Below, in pieces: positions 1 through 7,598 of a stretch of DNA of 64,000 nucleotides. Below the pieces are notes generated by a model. The model saw only the letters and a list, made by a program, of their open reading frames with translations. It searched no databases and had not been told where the DNA came from. A program made the translations under genes and the position numbers. Every line of letters starts with the position of its first letter. Position 1 is the stretch's first letter. Origin of the DNA: Pseudoalteromonas umbrosa (GTDB taxonomy: Bacteria > Pseudomonadota > Gammaproteobacteria > Enterobacterales > Alteromonadaceae); assembly GCF_030125375.1 (NCBI RefSeq), contig NZ_JASJUU010000001.1, forward strand, positions 434,001 to 498,000, written 5' to 3'.

Positions 1-1
1 T

Positions 2-334
2 AAATACGGAGACCGCCCAGCGAATCGAATTTTAGGTGTTGCTTGGGATTCAGTGGTGGTGATCAGCCGCAGAGGCACAAGCCAAGTGCTCACTGAAAAA
101 GAAATAGAAGCACAGCGCAAGATTATGTTGGGTGTTTCTGAATCTATTCATAGCTGGATAGAGGACGAACGCTACTTACAACCCAGTGAAGAAGAAATGG
201 CGTTCCTCGAATCATGTGCAATCGAAGATTATCAAAACATGTGTTTGTTCATGGATTACGAAGCATTGAGTTCAGTCGTACACAGTTCAGACATTCCATG
301 CATAGCTAGCGGAGAGGCGCCAAGCGAAGCCTGA
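2..334 (+). CDS. Probable inovirus replication initiation protein, C-terminal end (partial)
   Basis: An open frame runs in from the window edge (first readable residues KYGDRPANRIL) to a stop at 332-334, so only the last 110 or so residues are visible. Position directly upstream of the ssDNA-binding protein gene suggests the RstA/gpII-type rolling-circle replication initiator. The catalytic motifs would lie upstream and cannot be checked. The C-terminal tail is acidic (EDERYLQPSEEEMAF) and ends inside a GC-rich hairpin region. Function is inferred from gene order, not from motifs. Confidence 0.5.
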   Translation, partial: KYGDRPANRILGVAWDSVVVISRRGTSQVLTEKEIEAQRKIMLGVSESIHSWIEDERYLQPSEEEMAFLESCAIEDYQNMCLFMDYEALSSVVHSSDIPCIASGEAPSEA

Positions 335-361
335 GCGTAGCGGCTCGCCGCTAGCGCTTGG
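320..361. repeat. GC-rich nested hairpin after the replication gene
   Basis: CCAAGCG at 320-326 pairs with CGCTTGG at 355-361. Inside it TAGCGG (338-343) pairs with CCGCTA (348-353) over a four-base loop. The structure begins in the last codons of the upstream gene. It could be an attenuating terminator between replication and structural genes, or part of a replication signal. No T-run follows, so a simple intrinsic terminator is less likely. Confidence 0.45.
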
Positions 362-394
362 ACTTGTGTCATTAACTGTAACCGAGGAACAAAT

Positions 395-472
395 ATGAGT
401 TACCAGACACGAATTAAAGACTTACTTACAACGCAGTACAGATTAATTGAAGAATATCAAAAGGAGGGCTAA
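395..472 (+). CDS. 25-residue phage peptide upstream of the ssDNA-binding protein
   Basis: The frame starts at an ATG preceded by GAGGAACAAAT and encodes MSYQTRIKDLLTTQYRLIEE followed by YQKEG. Its last codons (AAGGAGGGC) form the ribosome-binding site of the next gene, whose ATG begins 2 bases after the stop. This arrangement suggests translational coupling. The peptide is predicted to be a single charged helix. I do not recognise a family. It could be a real small phage protein or only a leader peptide. Confidence 0.5.
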   Translation: MSYQTRIKDLLTTQYRLIEEYQKEG

Positions 473-474
473 CC

Positions 475-801
475 ATGGCCGGAATAGAAGGTGCAATCAC
501 AGAATTAAAGCTTGTTACAAAAACGGACGACAAGGGCGGTGCTCTGCCTACGGCGGGTGAATTTAAGTTTCATACCAAGGCCCCAGCCAGTATTTGGACA
601 GTGAAAGTCACCCCTGAGCAGGTGGAGAACGGCATATACAAACAGCTTGAGGAACTGCAATCAGATCCAAATGGGTGGGGGCTTCGTCCAGTGCTGCTCA
701 ACCTTGAGTATTACGAGGGTGCGAACGTGGCGCGCCAAATGGCATGGAACGGTTTCCGTTTAAATTCCATCGCGTCAACCAACCCAGTTAAGAAAGCATA
801 A
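475..801 (+). CDS. Phage single-stranded-DNA-binding protein (gpV-like)
   Basis: The product is 108 residues, the size expected for the inovirus ssDNA-binding protein that coats replicated strands before packaging. It sits between the replication gene and the coat genes, as gpV-type proteins do. The sequence is mixed beta-like with aromatic residues spread through it (FKFHTKAP, IWTVKV, YYEGANVARQMAWNGF), as expected for an OB-fold-type binder. It has no signal peptide or membrane segment. A strong AAGGAGGG site precedes the ATG. Assignment relies on position, size and general look. Confidence 0.6.
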   Translation: MAGIEGAITELKLVTKTDDKGGALPTAGEFKFHTKAPASIWTVKVTPEQVENGIYKQLEELQSDPNGWGLRPVLLNLEYYEGANVARQMAWNGFRLNSIASTNPVKKA

Positions 802-803
802 CG

Positions 804-1049
804 ATGCAGTGCGTCACGACTTCACAATCCGGCGCGCTATACATCAGCAATGATTCTGCTGGATGCGACTACGTTCTGATAACTCAAGCGGAATTGCAGT
901 CGTTACAGCTGAATGGAGTCATAGACACCTTGAATCAGTTATTTGCATTTGATTTAGAGGTGTTTTCGATAATCAACGGCGGCATGTTAGTCGCATTTTT
1001 TACAGGCCATGCGATTGGGCGTATCGCTCGAACCATGGGCAAAGTCTAA
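804..1049 (+). CDS. Small inovirus membrane protein (gpVII/gpIX-like candidate)
   Basis: An 81-residue protein starting 2 bases after the previous stop. Residues about 1-40 are polar and contain two cysteines. Residues about 50-72 (VFSIINGGMLVAFFTGHAIG) are hydrophobic, and a short basic tail follows (RIARTMGKV). Proteins with this N-terminal MQCVT start and a C-terminal FxxGHxxGR segment are common directly upstream of the major coat gene in marine and pseudomonad inoviruses. A minor coat or assembly role is inferred from that position. Confidence 0.55.
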   Translation: MQCVTTSQSGALYISNDSAGCDYVLITQAELQSLQLNGVIDTLNQLFAFDLEVFSIINGGMLVAFFTGHAIGRIARTMGKV

Positions 1050-1066
1050 ACAGTAAGGAAATTATT

Positions 1067-1333
1067 ATGAAATCAGTAAACGGTGAATTTATCCAAGGTA
1101 CAGCTAAGCAAGATTCTCGTCTTAAGAAGTTTGGTGTTAGAGCGGGAGCGGGTGCGATGGCATTGATGGGTAGTGCCAGTGCTTGGGCAAATGCTGGTGA
1201 CCCAGTAAAAGACCAAATCAATACGGCAGTCTCGACTGGCCAAGCAAACTACACCTTGGTGGTGGTTGGTGTTATCGCACTTTGTGCTGTCTCGTTTGGT
1301 CTTGGCTTGTTAGCAAAGCGTTTGTCTAACTAA
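1067..1333 (+). CDS. Major coat protein (pVIII-type)
   Basis: The 88-residue precursor has a basic N-terminus, a hydrophobic stretch ending ASAWANA that fits signal peptidase cleavage, and a mature part of about 45 residues. The mature part has the inovirus coat layout: acidic/amphipathic start (GDPVKDQINTAV), central membrane segment (YTLVVVGVIALCAVSFGLGL) and a basic end (LAKRLSN) that would face the DNA. A good AAGGAAAT site lies upstream. The leader is unusually long (about 42 residues) compared with M13. Confidence 0.8.
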   Translation: MKSVNGEFIQGTAKQDSRLKKFGVRAGAGAMALMGSASAWANAGDPVKDQINTAVSTGQANYTLVVVGVIALCAVSFGLGLLAKRLSN

Positions 1334-1429
1334 TGGTCACAACCGTTGTTTTTGCAACGTTTCTAACTTGGGCTTTTGTTGAAGGGTTTTCCTCAGGAGT
1401 TCGAGTTAGTTAAGCAAGGAAGGCGTTAA

Positions 1430-2962
1430 ATGCGTTTACTCATTTACACGGCGCTCTTTAGCGCCTTTTTTCTCTCTACTTTTTCCTACTCATTTACTTT
1501 GGAATACGTATCGGCCATGCCTGTTCAAGGTGGTTACAATTTATGTATGAATCAACAAATTCCGATGGGGGGAGATGAGCCGTGTTACACGATTGTTGCT
1601 CGTCAGATAAATAATCCCGGTGCTGATTGGTCCAAATCGGGTAGCCCAAACTGTTCCAGCAGAAGCATTTCACCAAATGAAAAATCAATAACATGTGAGC
1701 AATCTTGGACACGTCAAGTTTATAATCCACACAGCGGAACCTATTCAACTGTTACGACTGCTACATATTCATCTGGTGTGATGATTATCCGTAACCCAGA
1801 TATAGAGTACACATGTCCAAACCCTAACTATAAATCTGGTCCGCAGGATTTGAATGGTTCAAAGGTTTGTTATCGCACAAACGGTTTAGATCCCGATTGC
1901 CCCGAGCCAAATCCTGCAACTGATGAGTTCTCTCATTCAATCGATAAATCTCCGCGATGTTTTACTAATGCTGATGACTCGGTTTGCCAGTATGATTACT
2001 CTGCAGACATGAAGGGTTACATGATTTCAGCAGCTTATGCCAAAAAAGAATGGTTCCCGTGTGGTCCAGCAACTGGGACGACTCAAAAGCCTATAACAGC
2101 GAGTGTTTTAGACCCCCTTAATCTAGACCCTTTACCCGATGGTTTGTATGGTACTCAATCGTTACCGACAGCAACTGAAGGAGATAACTCAGATGCCGGC
2201 CTTGATATTGATGCGCTTAACCAAGTTAATGACAATCTAACATCCCTCATTGAGAACAACGCAAAATTTGATGTTGCTCAGTTCAAACATCAAAATGACT
2301 CGACTGAGATTTTAAAACATCTAGTTGCGCAAGATATGGTTGCTACTGATGTAGCGCGCAACACTAACCAACTTTTAATGTCGTCTACTCACAATCAAAC
2401 TGTGCAAGCAGAGGCCGCTGCTGAAACAAATGATATTCTCGGATTAATGTTAAACAGCAGTGAGCAAAGTCGAATATCAACAATTTCATCTATTGATTCT
2501 TTGACTTCTGCTGTCACGGGTGATGGTGGCACTGGTGACACCCCCTGTGAGGGTCCAGATTGTGCACCTTGTGAAGGCCCTGATTGTGCTCCCTGCGAAG
2601 GTCCCGATTGCACACCATGTACTGGTATTGAATGCCTTGATATTTCAACAGAACAAACAGGCAAGCAAGGAGGGTTGGCTACGTTGTTTACACCTGAAGA
2701 TGTGCTAGCTGTTCAAACACAGATTGAGGAGCAATTAGTTACCAACAAAAACGAGTTAGATACCATCTCTACTGAACTTGAATCCATGTTCACAATTGAC
2801 CCATCACTGGCAGGTGGCTATGAAGCGCGCACCATCGAGATTAAGGGGGAGCGAATCGACATTTCATTACGTCGTTATTCTGAGTTCTTCCAGATGCTAT
2901 CAACCCCAATAATGTTGGCGGCATCAATCACAGCATTATTTATATTAATGAGGGAACGATAA
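1430..2962 (+). CDS. Adsorption / minor coat protein, pIII-like, TspB-related
   Basis: The 510-residue protein begins with a signal peptide (MRLLIYTALFSAFFLSTFSYS). It has a cysteine-rich N-terminal half likely to bind the host receptor and a central repeat of CEGPDCAP units (residues about 365-395, three and a half copies). A helical segment follows, and the protein ends with a membrane anchor and basic end (MLAASITALFILMRER). This matches the receptor-binding protein at the tip of filamentous phages. The CxGPxC repeat and C-terminal layout resemble the TspB family found in neisserial filamentous phages. It overlaps the next gene by one base. Confidence 0.72.
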   Translation: MRLLIYTALFSAFFLSTFSYSFTLEYVSAMPVQGGYNLCMNQQIPMGGDEPCYTIVARQINNPGADWSKSGSPNCSSRSISPNEKSITCEQSWTRQVYNPHSGTYSTVTTATYSSGVMIIRNPDIEYTCPNPNYKSGPQDLNGSKVCYRTNGLDPDCPEPNPATDEFSHSIDKSPRCFTNADDSVCQYDYSADMKGYMISAAYAKKEWFPCGPATGTTQKPITASVLDPLNLDPLPDGLYGTQSLPTATEGDNSDAGLDIDALNQVNDNLTSLIENNAKFDVAQFKHQNDSTEILKHLVAQDMVATDVARNTNQLLMSSTHNQTVQAEAAAETNDILGLMLNSSEQSRISTISSIDSLTSAVTGDGGTGDTPCEGPDCAPCEGPDCAPCEGPDCTPCTGIECLDISTEQTGKQGGLATLFTPEDVLAVQTQIEEQLVTNKNELDTISTELESMFTIDPSLAGGYEARTIEIKGERIDISLRRYSEFFQMLSTPIMLAASITALFILMRER

Positions 2963-3378
2963 TGAAACGATACATTTTAGTATGTTCGGGCTTAATTATA
3001 TTTATGCTTTACATGTCTACTGCCAGCGCCACGCAGTATAGTGGTTTCGACGGTTGGTTAGATTTAATATCCGATTTTATCACTGACTTTTGGTCCTTCT
3101 TCGATACCGATTTTCCCGAGATGGTTATCCGTTTTTATGCGTGGGCCATAGAGTGGATCACGCTGTTAAAATTGAAGTTAGAATTACAGTCGATACAATT
3201 TGCTTGGCTTGTGGCAAAGCAAATATTAGAGAATTTTCAGATCGGCTCTAAGATTGCCTCGGCTGCGTCAGCTTTACCTCTTGATATGCAATCAGCGCTT
3301 ATGGATATGCGAATTTTCGATGGGTTTAACCTAATTATCAATGCGTATGTAACGCGCTACGTGATGAGGTTTATTTAG
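2962..3378 (+). CDS. DUF2523 family minor coat protein (pVI-like)
   Basis: A 138-residue hydrophobic protein with a signal-like first segment and further hydrophobic or amphipathic helices (FITDFWSFFDTDFPEM, FYAWAIEWITLLKLKL). DUF2523 proteins occupy this slot between the adsorption protein and Zot in many inoviruses and are thought to be the pVI-type end-cap protein. The start codon overlaps the stop of the adsorption gene (TAATG), and the Zot gene follows after 2 bases, so the three are almost certainly co-translated. Confidence 0.65.
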   Translation: MKRYILVCSGLIIFMLYMSTASATQYSGFDGWLDLISDFITDFWSFFDTDFPEMVIRFYAWAIEWITLLKLKLELQSIQFAWLVAKQILENFQIGSKIASAASALPLDMQSALMDMRIFDGFNLIINAYVTRYVMRFI

Positions 3379-3380
3379 TT

Positions 3381-4730
3381 ATGGCTGCGTCTATCTTTCA
3401 TGGCCCCCCTGGTTCCTTTAAGTCAGCATCTGCCGTATGGTTTGAAGTGTTACCCGCGCTCAGAAAAGGGCGGTTGGTTGTAACCAATGTTGAGGGCATA
3501 CTCCCGCTTGATGAGATAGAGCGGGAACTTGACGAAGAGTTTCCAGCAACGGCTCAACTTTGGCGATTGTCCTCACAAAATGAAGTAGGCCAAATGTTGT
3601 GGCGTAACTGGTATCACTGGATGCCATGTGGTGCACTGATTTTAATGGATGAAGTTCAAGATATTTATCCTACAGAGACCACACAATTCAAACCAGAGTC
3701 ATGCAATTACAAACATGTTTCTGAGTACCGTGAAATCATCAATGCAAATTGGTATCGCTATCATATGGATACGCTTGATTCTTACATTCCCGAGGACTCC
3801 TCTCCGGGGGATGTGGATGATTTAGGAAACGATCTCTTTAATGAACACGGACATATAATTTACCCTCGTACTTTGAAAGAAGCATATATGCGGCATAGAA
3901 AGTACAACTGGGATATTGTGTGTTGCACACCTGATATAACCTCCGTTCATAAATACATTCGTAATGTCTGTCAGTTTGCATATGCACATAAATACTTCGA
4001 CGGACTCCAAGCTATTCCTTACTACAACAGAAGGCCACGCGTTCATGAGCACAACCCAAAACTCGACGGCAAAGTACCAAAAAAAGACGAAAGCAAGAGA
4101 TGGATCAAAGTCCCAATCGAAGTGCACAGGCTCTACAAATCAACAGCAACCAAATCTGTTACAGCAGCCAGAGGAAAGAATCTGTTATTTAGCCCTGAGT
4201 TCTTTTTTCCGTTCGTTACGTTCTTTGGGTGCATTGCTTATTTTATCTATTACTTCGCTAGTTCAGAAAGTGTGGAAGAAGTCTCGCAAAGCGCGGAAGT
4301 TCATAGTGAAGCTGCTCAAACGCATACTACTAATACTCATAGTTATGACGATAGGTCGAATTCTCGTACTAACCCTGATTTTATAGGTCCGATTACGTTG
4401 CCATATGGGGCGTCAGATGCGTTTGTAACAGGTTCAGTTGAGGTTGTAGATAATAGGTCCGTTACATATGACGTGGCGCTAGAGCTAAAAACGCCTGATT
4501 TTGGAGATGTTAGTTTAACGGCTTTTGACCTAAAAATGATGGGATTCAAAGTTAAATATTACAGCCCTTGCAAGGTACGTATTTCAAATGGTGAATTTAC
4601 ATATACAGCTTATTGCAAACCAATTGATTACAACAAACTTCCGTTACCTCAAGAAAGTGGGAGCAACATAGAAGGTGGCTTTGACTTAGGGTTGGGCTTT
4701 GGTTCTGACAAAGCAGAGCAGGGGGGGTAA
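3381..4730 (+). CDS. zot: Zonular occludens toxin-like phage assembly ATPase (Zot/pI)
   Basis: A 449-residue protein with a Walker A motif at the extreme N-terminus (GPPGSFKSA, residues 8-16) and a Walker B-like LILMDEVQD near residue 90. A single membrane segment lies near residues 272-292 (FFFPFVTFFGCIAYFIYYF), followed by a periplasmic C-terminal domain. This is the layout of the inner-membrane motor that drives extrusion of filamentous phages, named after the CTX phage Zot. A stretch around residues 120-155 is rich in acidic residues. The gene starts 2 bases after the DUF2523 stop. Confidence 0.85.
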   Translation: MAASIFHGPPGSFKSASAVWFEVLPALRKGRLVVTNVEGILPLDEIERELDEEFPATAQLWRLSSQNEVGQMLWRNWYHWMPCGALILMDEVQDIYPTETTQFKPESCNYKHVSEYREIINANWYRYHMDTLDSYIPEDSSPGDVDDLGNDLFNEHGHIIYPRTLKEAYMRHRKYNWDIVCCTPDITSVHKYIRNVCQFAYAHKYFDGLQAIPYYNRRPRVHEHNPKLDGKVPKKDESKRWIKVPIEVHRLYKSTATKSVTAARGKNLLFSPEFFFPFVTFFGCIAYFIYYFASSESVEEVSQSAEVHSEAAQTHTTNTHSYDDRSNSRTNPDFIGPITLPYGASDAFVTGSVEVVDNRSVTYDVALELKTPDFGDVSLTAFDLKMMGFKVKYYSPCKVRISNGEFTYTAYCKPIDYNKLPLPQESGSNIEGGFDLGLGFGSDKAEQGG

Positions 4731-4732
4731 TG

Positions 4733-4879
4733 ATGGAAAAACATATAGTAAATGACTTACTCAGCTTCTCAACTTATTTGATTTTTAAAAATGGAGGTGA
4801 ACCCCAGTCACTTAGTATGCAAGCAGCTACTCAGTACATCATAGAGCGGAGAGTCGTTGATGTCTTACCTATAAACTAA
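4733..4879 (+). CDS. 48-residue phage hypothetical protein
   Basis: The frame begins in the bases overlapping the zot stop (TAATGATGG) and could start at 4730 or 4733. It encodes a soluble small protein beginning MEKHIVNDLLSFSTYLIF and ending RRVVDVLPIN. Purine-rich sequence at the end of zot (AGCAGAGCAGGGGGGG) could serve as ribosome-binding site. I do not recognise it. Confidence 0.45.
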   Translation: MEKHIVNDLLSFSTYLIFKNGGEPQSLSMQAATQYIIERRVVDVLPIN

Positions 4880-4891
4880 AAGGAAATCACT

Positions 4892-4990
4892 ATGAATATA
4901 TTTGATTGGTTTATTATGGTTCTTGCAATTTTTATCTGTGTAATTTTTGCCTTAGATGAAAAAAGTAACGTTTATATCCTGCCTAATTAA
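4892..4990 (+). CDS. 32-residue single-pass membrane peptide (small pair member 1)
   Basis: It is preceded by AAAAGGAAATCACT, a clear ribosome-binding site. The sequence MNIFDWFIMVLAIFICVIFA is one hydrophobic helix followed by a short polar end. It shares its beginning (M-x-IF-x-W) with the peptide encoded at 5010-5087, so the two look like a duplicated pair. Small hydrophobic proteins of this size in inoviruses are usually minor capsid or assembly proteins, but position after zot is unusual for those. Confidence 0.5.
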   Translation: MNIFDWFIMVLAIFICVIFALDEKSNVYILPN

Positions 4991-5009
4991 ACGAAATAAG
5001 GATTATATT

Positions 5010-5087
5010 ATGGGTATATTTGAATGGCTTGTGGTGTTAGTAATGTCACTGTACTGTGTTGGCTATTTCATTAATCGAGATAAATAA
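5010..5087 (+). CDS. 25-residue single-pass membrane peptide (small pair member 2)
   Basis: It is preceded by AATAAGGATTATATT, a reasonable ribosome-binding site. MGIFEWLVVLVMSLYCVGYF forms one hydrophobic helix and the end is NRDK. The start matches the peptide at 4892-4990. The short, tandem, separately translated layout argues that these are real small proteins and not chance frames. Function is unknown; minor coat, toxin-like or superinfection-exclusion roles are all possible. Confidence 0.45.
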   Translation: MGIFEWLVVLVMSLYCVGYFINRDK

Positions 5088-5204
5088 ATATTTTATACTG
5101 AACCAGTAGTTAAAGTGGCTTGATACATAAAAATTTTTTAGCCTACAATGGTGTGTTATATACCAGCGGTGGTGCTTTTTGGGACTTAACTATTGGAGGG
5201 AAAC

Positions 5205-5891
5205 ATGGACAGTTCGACTTTGTTAAGCATTCTGGATAAAGCTCCTGAATACTCAGGAGTAATTATTGTTTTTGCATTGTTACCTGTAGTGGTAAAAACG
5301 GTAAGTTCTTTAATAGATTTCTACGAGAATGTCCATTTAACACGTTTTTTCAATCGAGTTAAATACCTATCTGAACACGCACCCAGCGAGTCAGAAGCCT
5401 CAACCTACCTTGAAAGCTTAAAGTGTAATGAAATATTTAGACTAACCTCAGGGATTAGAGCTTACCCAGAAAAGTCAAAAATGCTCATGAAGATATTTGA
5501 AATGGGTATAGCAGACAATCGAGAGTTGAGAGGGATTCAGCGCTATTTATTTCCATCAAATACGAAAGTTAGAGCTTCAATAAATACCTTAGAAAAGCTT
5601 CACATTATTTATTCTGGTATTTTTGGTGTGATATTAATGGTCTCAGGTATTGTAAGTGCAGTTTACTTTCAATTTGGTGAGCTTGGTGAATCAGTAGCTG
5701 GAATAGTTATAATGTTTTTTTTAATATTTTTTGGTGGGATTGCTTTTAAAGATTACCAAAAATATATGGTCTTAAAAAGAGTGTCAAAAAAGCTCTGCGA
5801 ATTTGAGTTATACGCTGAGCAAGAATCAAATATCGACCTGTGGTCTTTTAGAAACGCTAAGTCTGCGGAGTTGGGAGAGAAACTAGAATAG
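5205..5891 (+). CDS. Prophage cargo membrane protein of unknown function
   Basis: The best start is the ATG at 5205, preceded by TTGGAGGGAAAC, giving 228 residues. There is one hydrophobic segment near residues 15-35 and two adjacent ones near 133-180 (IYSGIFGVILMVSGIVSAVYF and the IVIMFFLIFFGGIAF region), with polar helices between and after. The gene is visibly AT-rich and lies outside the core phage module, after zot. That is where filamentous phages carry accessory genes. I do not recognise a family; a superinfection-immunity or defence role would be a guess. Confidence 0.6.
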   Translation: MDSSTLLSILDKAPEYSGVIIVFALLPVVVKTVSSLIDFYENVHLTRFFNRVKYLSEHAPSESEASTYLESLKCNEIFRLTSGIRAYPEKSKMLMKIFEMGIADNRELRGIQRYLFPSNTKVRASINTLEKLHIIYSGIFGVILMVSGIVSAVYFQFGELGESVAGIVIMFFLIFFGGIAFKDYQKYMVLKRVSKKLCEFELYAEQESNIDLWSFRNAKSAELGEKLE

Positions 5892-6290
5892 TGTAAGTGC
5901 AAAACGATACAGTGGGTCTAACTTCTTTTACCCAGTCTAAGGTTGGGTCAACGATGATCAAACTTATAGGTGCGGCTATTGCTTCCGTGCTTTAGTAGGT
6001 AGTAGTTTGTGCTTTCAGTGTTAATCAATTCAGTTAGGGTTGCTCGCTTGCGAGCGGTTTAGCCCGCGCTTAATTGAGTGACAACGACCATTTCAGAAAT
6101 GATGAGCGGGTCAAGAATAAATCACGGGGGTAGCCCGTAGGGGGTTCCGTTATTTTTATTGATGCGAGAAGAATGTATGAAAGAGCACAAAGTAATTGCC
6201 TGTCACGGCGAGTGACCGCCCCGCGAGGGGATGGGTTTTGTTTTTGGTTTTAAAAATATGTGGTCAGAATGTGGACACTATTCAGCAGAC
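5892..6290. other. Phage non-coding region with three compact hairpins
   Basis: No convincing gene is present. Three strong stem-loops are spaced across it: GCTCGC/GCGAGC at 6042-6055, ACGGG/CCCGT at 6124-6138 and CCCC/GGGG at 6220-6231. Filamentous phages keep their rolling-circle origin and packaging signal in such a hairpin-rich intergenic region, so this block is a candidate for those functions. It is also where the prophage right end must lie. Confidence 0.4.
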
Positions 6291-6296
6291 ACAAAA

Positions 6297-6332
6297 AAGC
6301 CAGTTAAAGAAATTCTCTAACTGGCTGTTTTA
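6297..6332 (-). terminator. Intrinsic terminator of ssrA
   Basis: AGCCAGTTA and TAACTGGCT form a 9-bp stem separated by a short AT-rich loop. Read on the minus strand, the stem is followed by TTTTTT. It lies just past the 3' end of tmRNA. Its presence this close to ssrA means the gene end and terminator are intact despite the neighbouring prophage. Confidence 0.75.
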
Positions 6333-6344
6333 TAACACTTAATG

Positions 6345-6702
6345 TGGTGGAGCTGGGGGGATTTGAACCCCCGTCCAGAAAGCGTCGACCCTCGGTCCTA
6401 CATGTTTAGTATCGTCTATTGGTTAACCTTTAAGTCTCGGACGAACACGATAAGTAAAGGCGAGGCCGCTTATATTTAGCCCTTCAACCCCGGCCAGGGT
6501 TTCCGTAGCGATCTTATGTAGGGTGACACTCCAAATCCAGAACCACAAGCATTTCTTGGAGGAGTGCTAGCGGGCTTATTATGCCGCTAGAGCGTAGTTA
6601 TCGTCGTTTGCGATTACTTTAAATGCGGCTTTTTTACGAGGCCAACCGCCCCTCGACATGCACCTCAGGCTTCATGAATCCTGTCGAATCCTAATCAGCC
6701 CC
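6345..6702 (-). ncRNA. ssrA: Transfer-messenger RNA (tmRNA)
   Basis: The minus-strand RNA begins GGGGCTGATTAGGATTCGAC and ends with a T-arm and acceptor strand GGACGGGGGTTCAAATCCCC followed by CAGCTCCACCA. Together these give the tRNA-like domain. The internal reading frame (6579-6611) encodes ANDDNYALAA and a TAA stop, the expected proteolysis tag. Length is about 358 nt, normal for gammaproteobacteria. tmRNA rescues ribosomes stalled on broken messages. ssrA is also a common integration site for mobile DNA, which fits the adjacent prophage. Confidence 0.96.
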
Positions 6703-6824
6703 TGAAATCTTTCATTCAGTACATAACAGTTTACTTTTAATGCTAAGTTAAGCTGTTATTTTTGGGCATTGTAGCCCTAATATATTGGCTTAGCAATAGT
6801 TTTTATGGCTTTTGTGTGACGCTC

Positions 6825-6851
6825 GCGGTTAGTTGCTGATTAACTAACCGC
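6825..6851. terminator. Perfect 10-bp inverted repeat between ssrA and the next gene
   Basis: GCGGTTAGTT at 6825-6834 pairs with AACTAACCGC at 6842-6851 over a 7-base loop. It lies downstream of the minus-strand gene ending at 6892. No clear T-run follows on either side, so it may be a weak terminator or an mRNA-end stabilising hairpin. Confidence 0.4.
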
Positions 6852-6891
6852 TTTGTTTGTAAAGTATCCTGAACTATGTCCGTTCATGCCA

Positions 6892-7548
6892 TTAATGTAG
6901 AGCATGCTGTTTAAACCGACTATGCCAATCTACTTGGTTGAGTTGTGAAAGCTGCTCGTCGCTTAATATTTGTGCCAGTTGCTCGGCTTTGAGTTGGTTA
7001 AGGCGCTGCATTTGTGCGGTAAAGTCTGAAAATGTGGGGTAAGCGTCCGTATCAGCAATGACATAGGCGGCCTCTACAAAGTTGTCTCGTAAAATTGAGA
7101 ATACTTGCTGTTGCTGACTTTGTGTCAATGGATTGCTTTTGGCTAAATGCTCGACCATCATGGTGGCTTTTTTGTCTGAGTCGGTGTGTAAAGTGGGTAA
7201 GTACTTTTCTTGCCACTGGGTTCTGCCTGCTAAAAACTCTTTTTCTACTCTGTCTTCATCTGAAAGTGTTGCTTGGTTTGTTTTTGGCTTTTGAATTTTA
7301 GTGATTTTTTGGTCAGTAAAAGCGTGTTGTGATTGCTCAAGTGTAAGTAGACGGTTTTGTATATCTGCCAGCTCTGCATCTAAACTTGATTCGGATGGGT
7401 TCTGCTTCTGTGATTTAAATGCTAACTGCGCCTCAAGGTTTGCGAACCGCTCAGAGAGGGCGGTTAACTCAAGTTGGGCTGCAATATTTGCGAGCAGCAA
7501 GATAAAAGTGAGTAGAATAAACAAGTATTGGGTTTTGGTGTATGTCAT
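6892..7548 (-). CDS. Membrane-anchored coiled-coil hypothetical protein
   Basis: A 218-residue protein with an N-terminal membrane segment (residues 8-26, YLFILLTFILLLANIAAQL). Heptad-like helices follow (TALSERFANLEAQLAF, LDAELADIQNRLLTLEQS). The C-terminal half is helical and rich in Gln and Leu. It is predicted to be anchored in the inner membrane with the bulk in the periplasm. It is followed on the same strand by the ssrA region and preceded by the secreted protein at 7599-8096, about 50 bases upstream; the two may be co-transcribed. I do not recognise the family. Confidence 0.65.
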   Translation of the reverse strand: MTYTKTQYLFILLTFILLLANIAAQLELTALSERFANLEAQLAFKSQKQNPSESSLDAELADIQNRLLTLEQSQHAFTDQKITKIQKPKTNQATLSDEDRVEKEFLAGRTQWQEKYLPTLHTDSDKKATMMVEHLAKSNPLTQSQQQQVFSILRDNFVEAAYVIADTDAYPTFSDFTAQMQRLNQLKAEQLAQILSDEQLSQLNQVDWHSRFKQHALH

Positions 7549-7598
7549 GTTTGCTTCCTAATAGGTATCAGCCCAATTGAGCTGATACCTGAATGGGG

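Larger units (their letters stand above)
1..6290 (+). mobile_element. Filamentous phage (inovirus) prophage, right part
   Basis: The order ssDNA-binding protein, small membrane protein, major coat protein, pIII-like adsorption protein, DUF2523 protein, Zot/pI ATPase is the standard inovirus morphogenesis module, all on the plus strand and tightly spaced. The left end lies outside the window, and the first gene is already cut. The right boundary is set only approximately, before the ssrA terminator at about 6297. No integrase or obvious repressor is visible here, so it is unknown whether the phage integrates by XerCD or by its own enzyme. No repeat of the ssrA 3' end could be tested because the other junction is missing. 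Confidence 0.85.
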
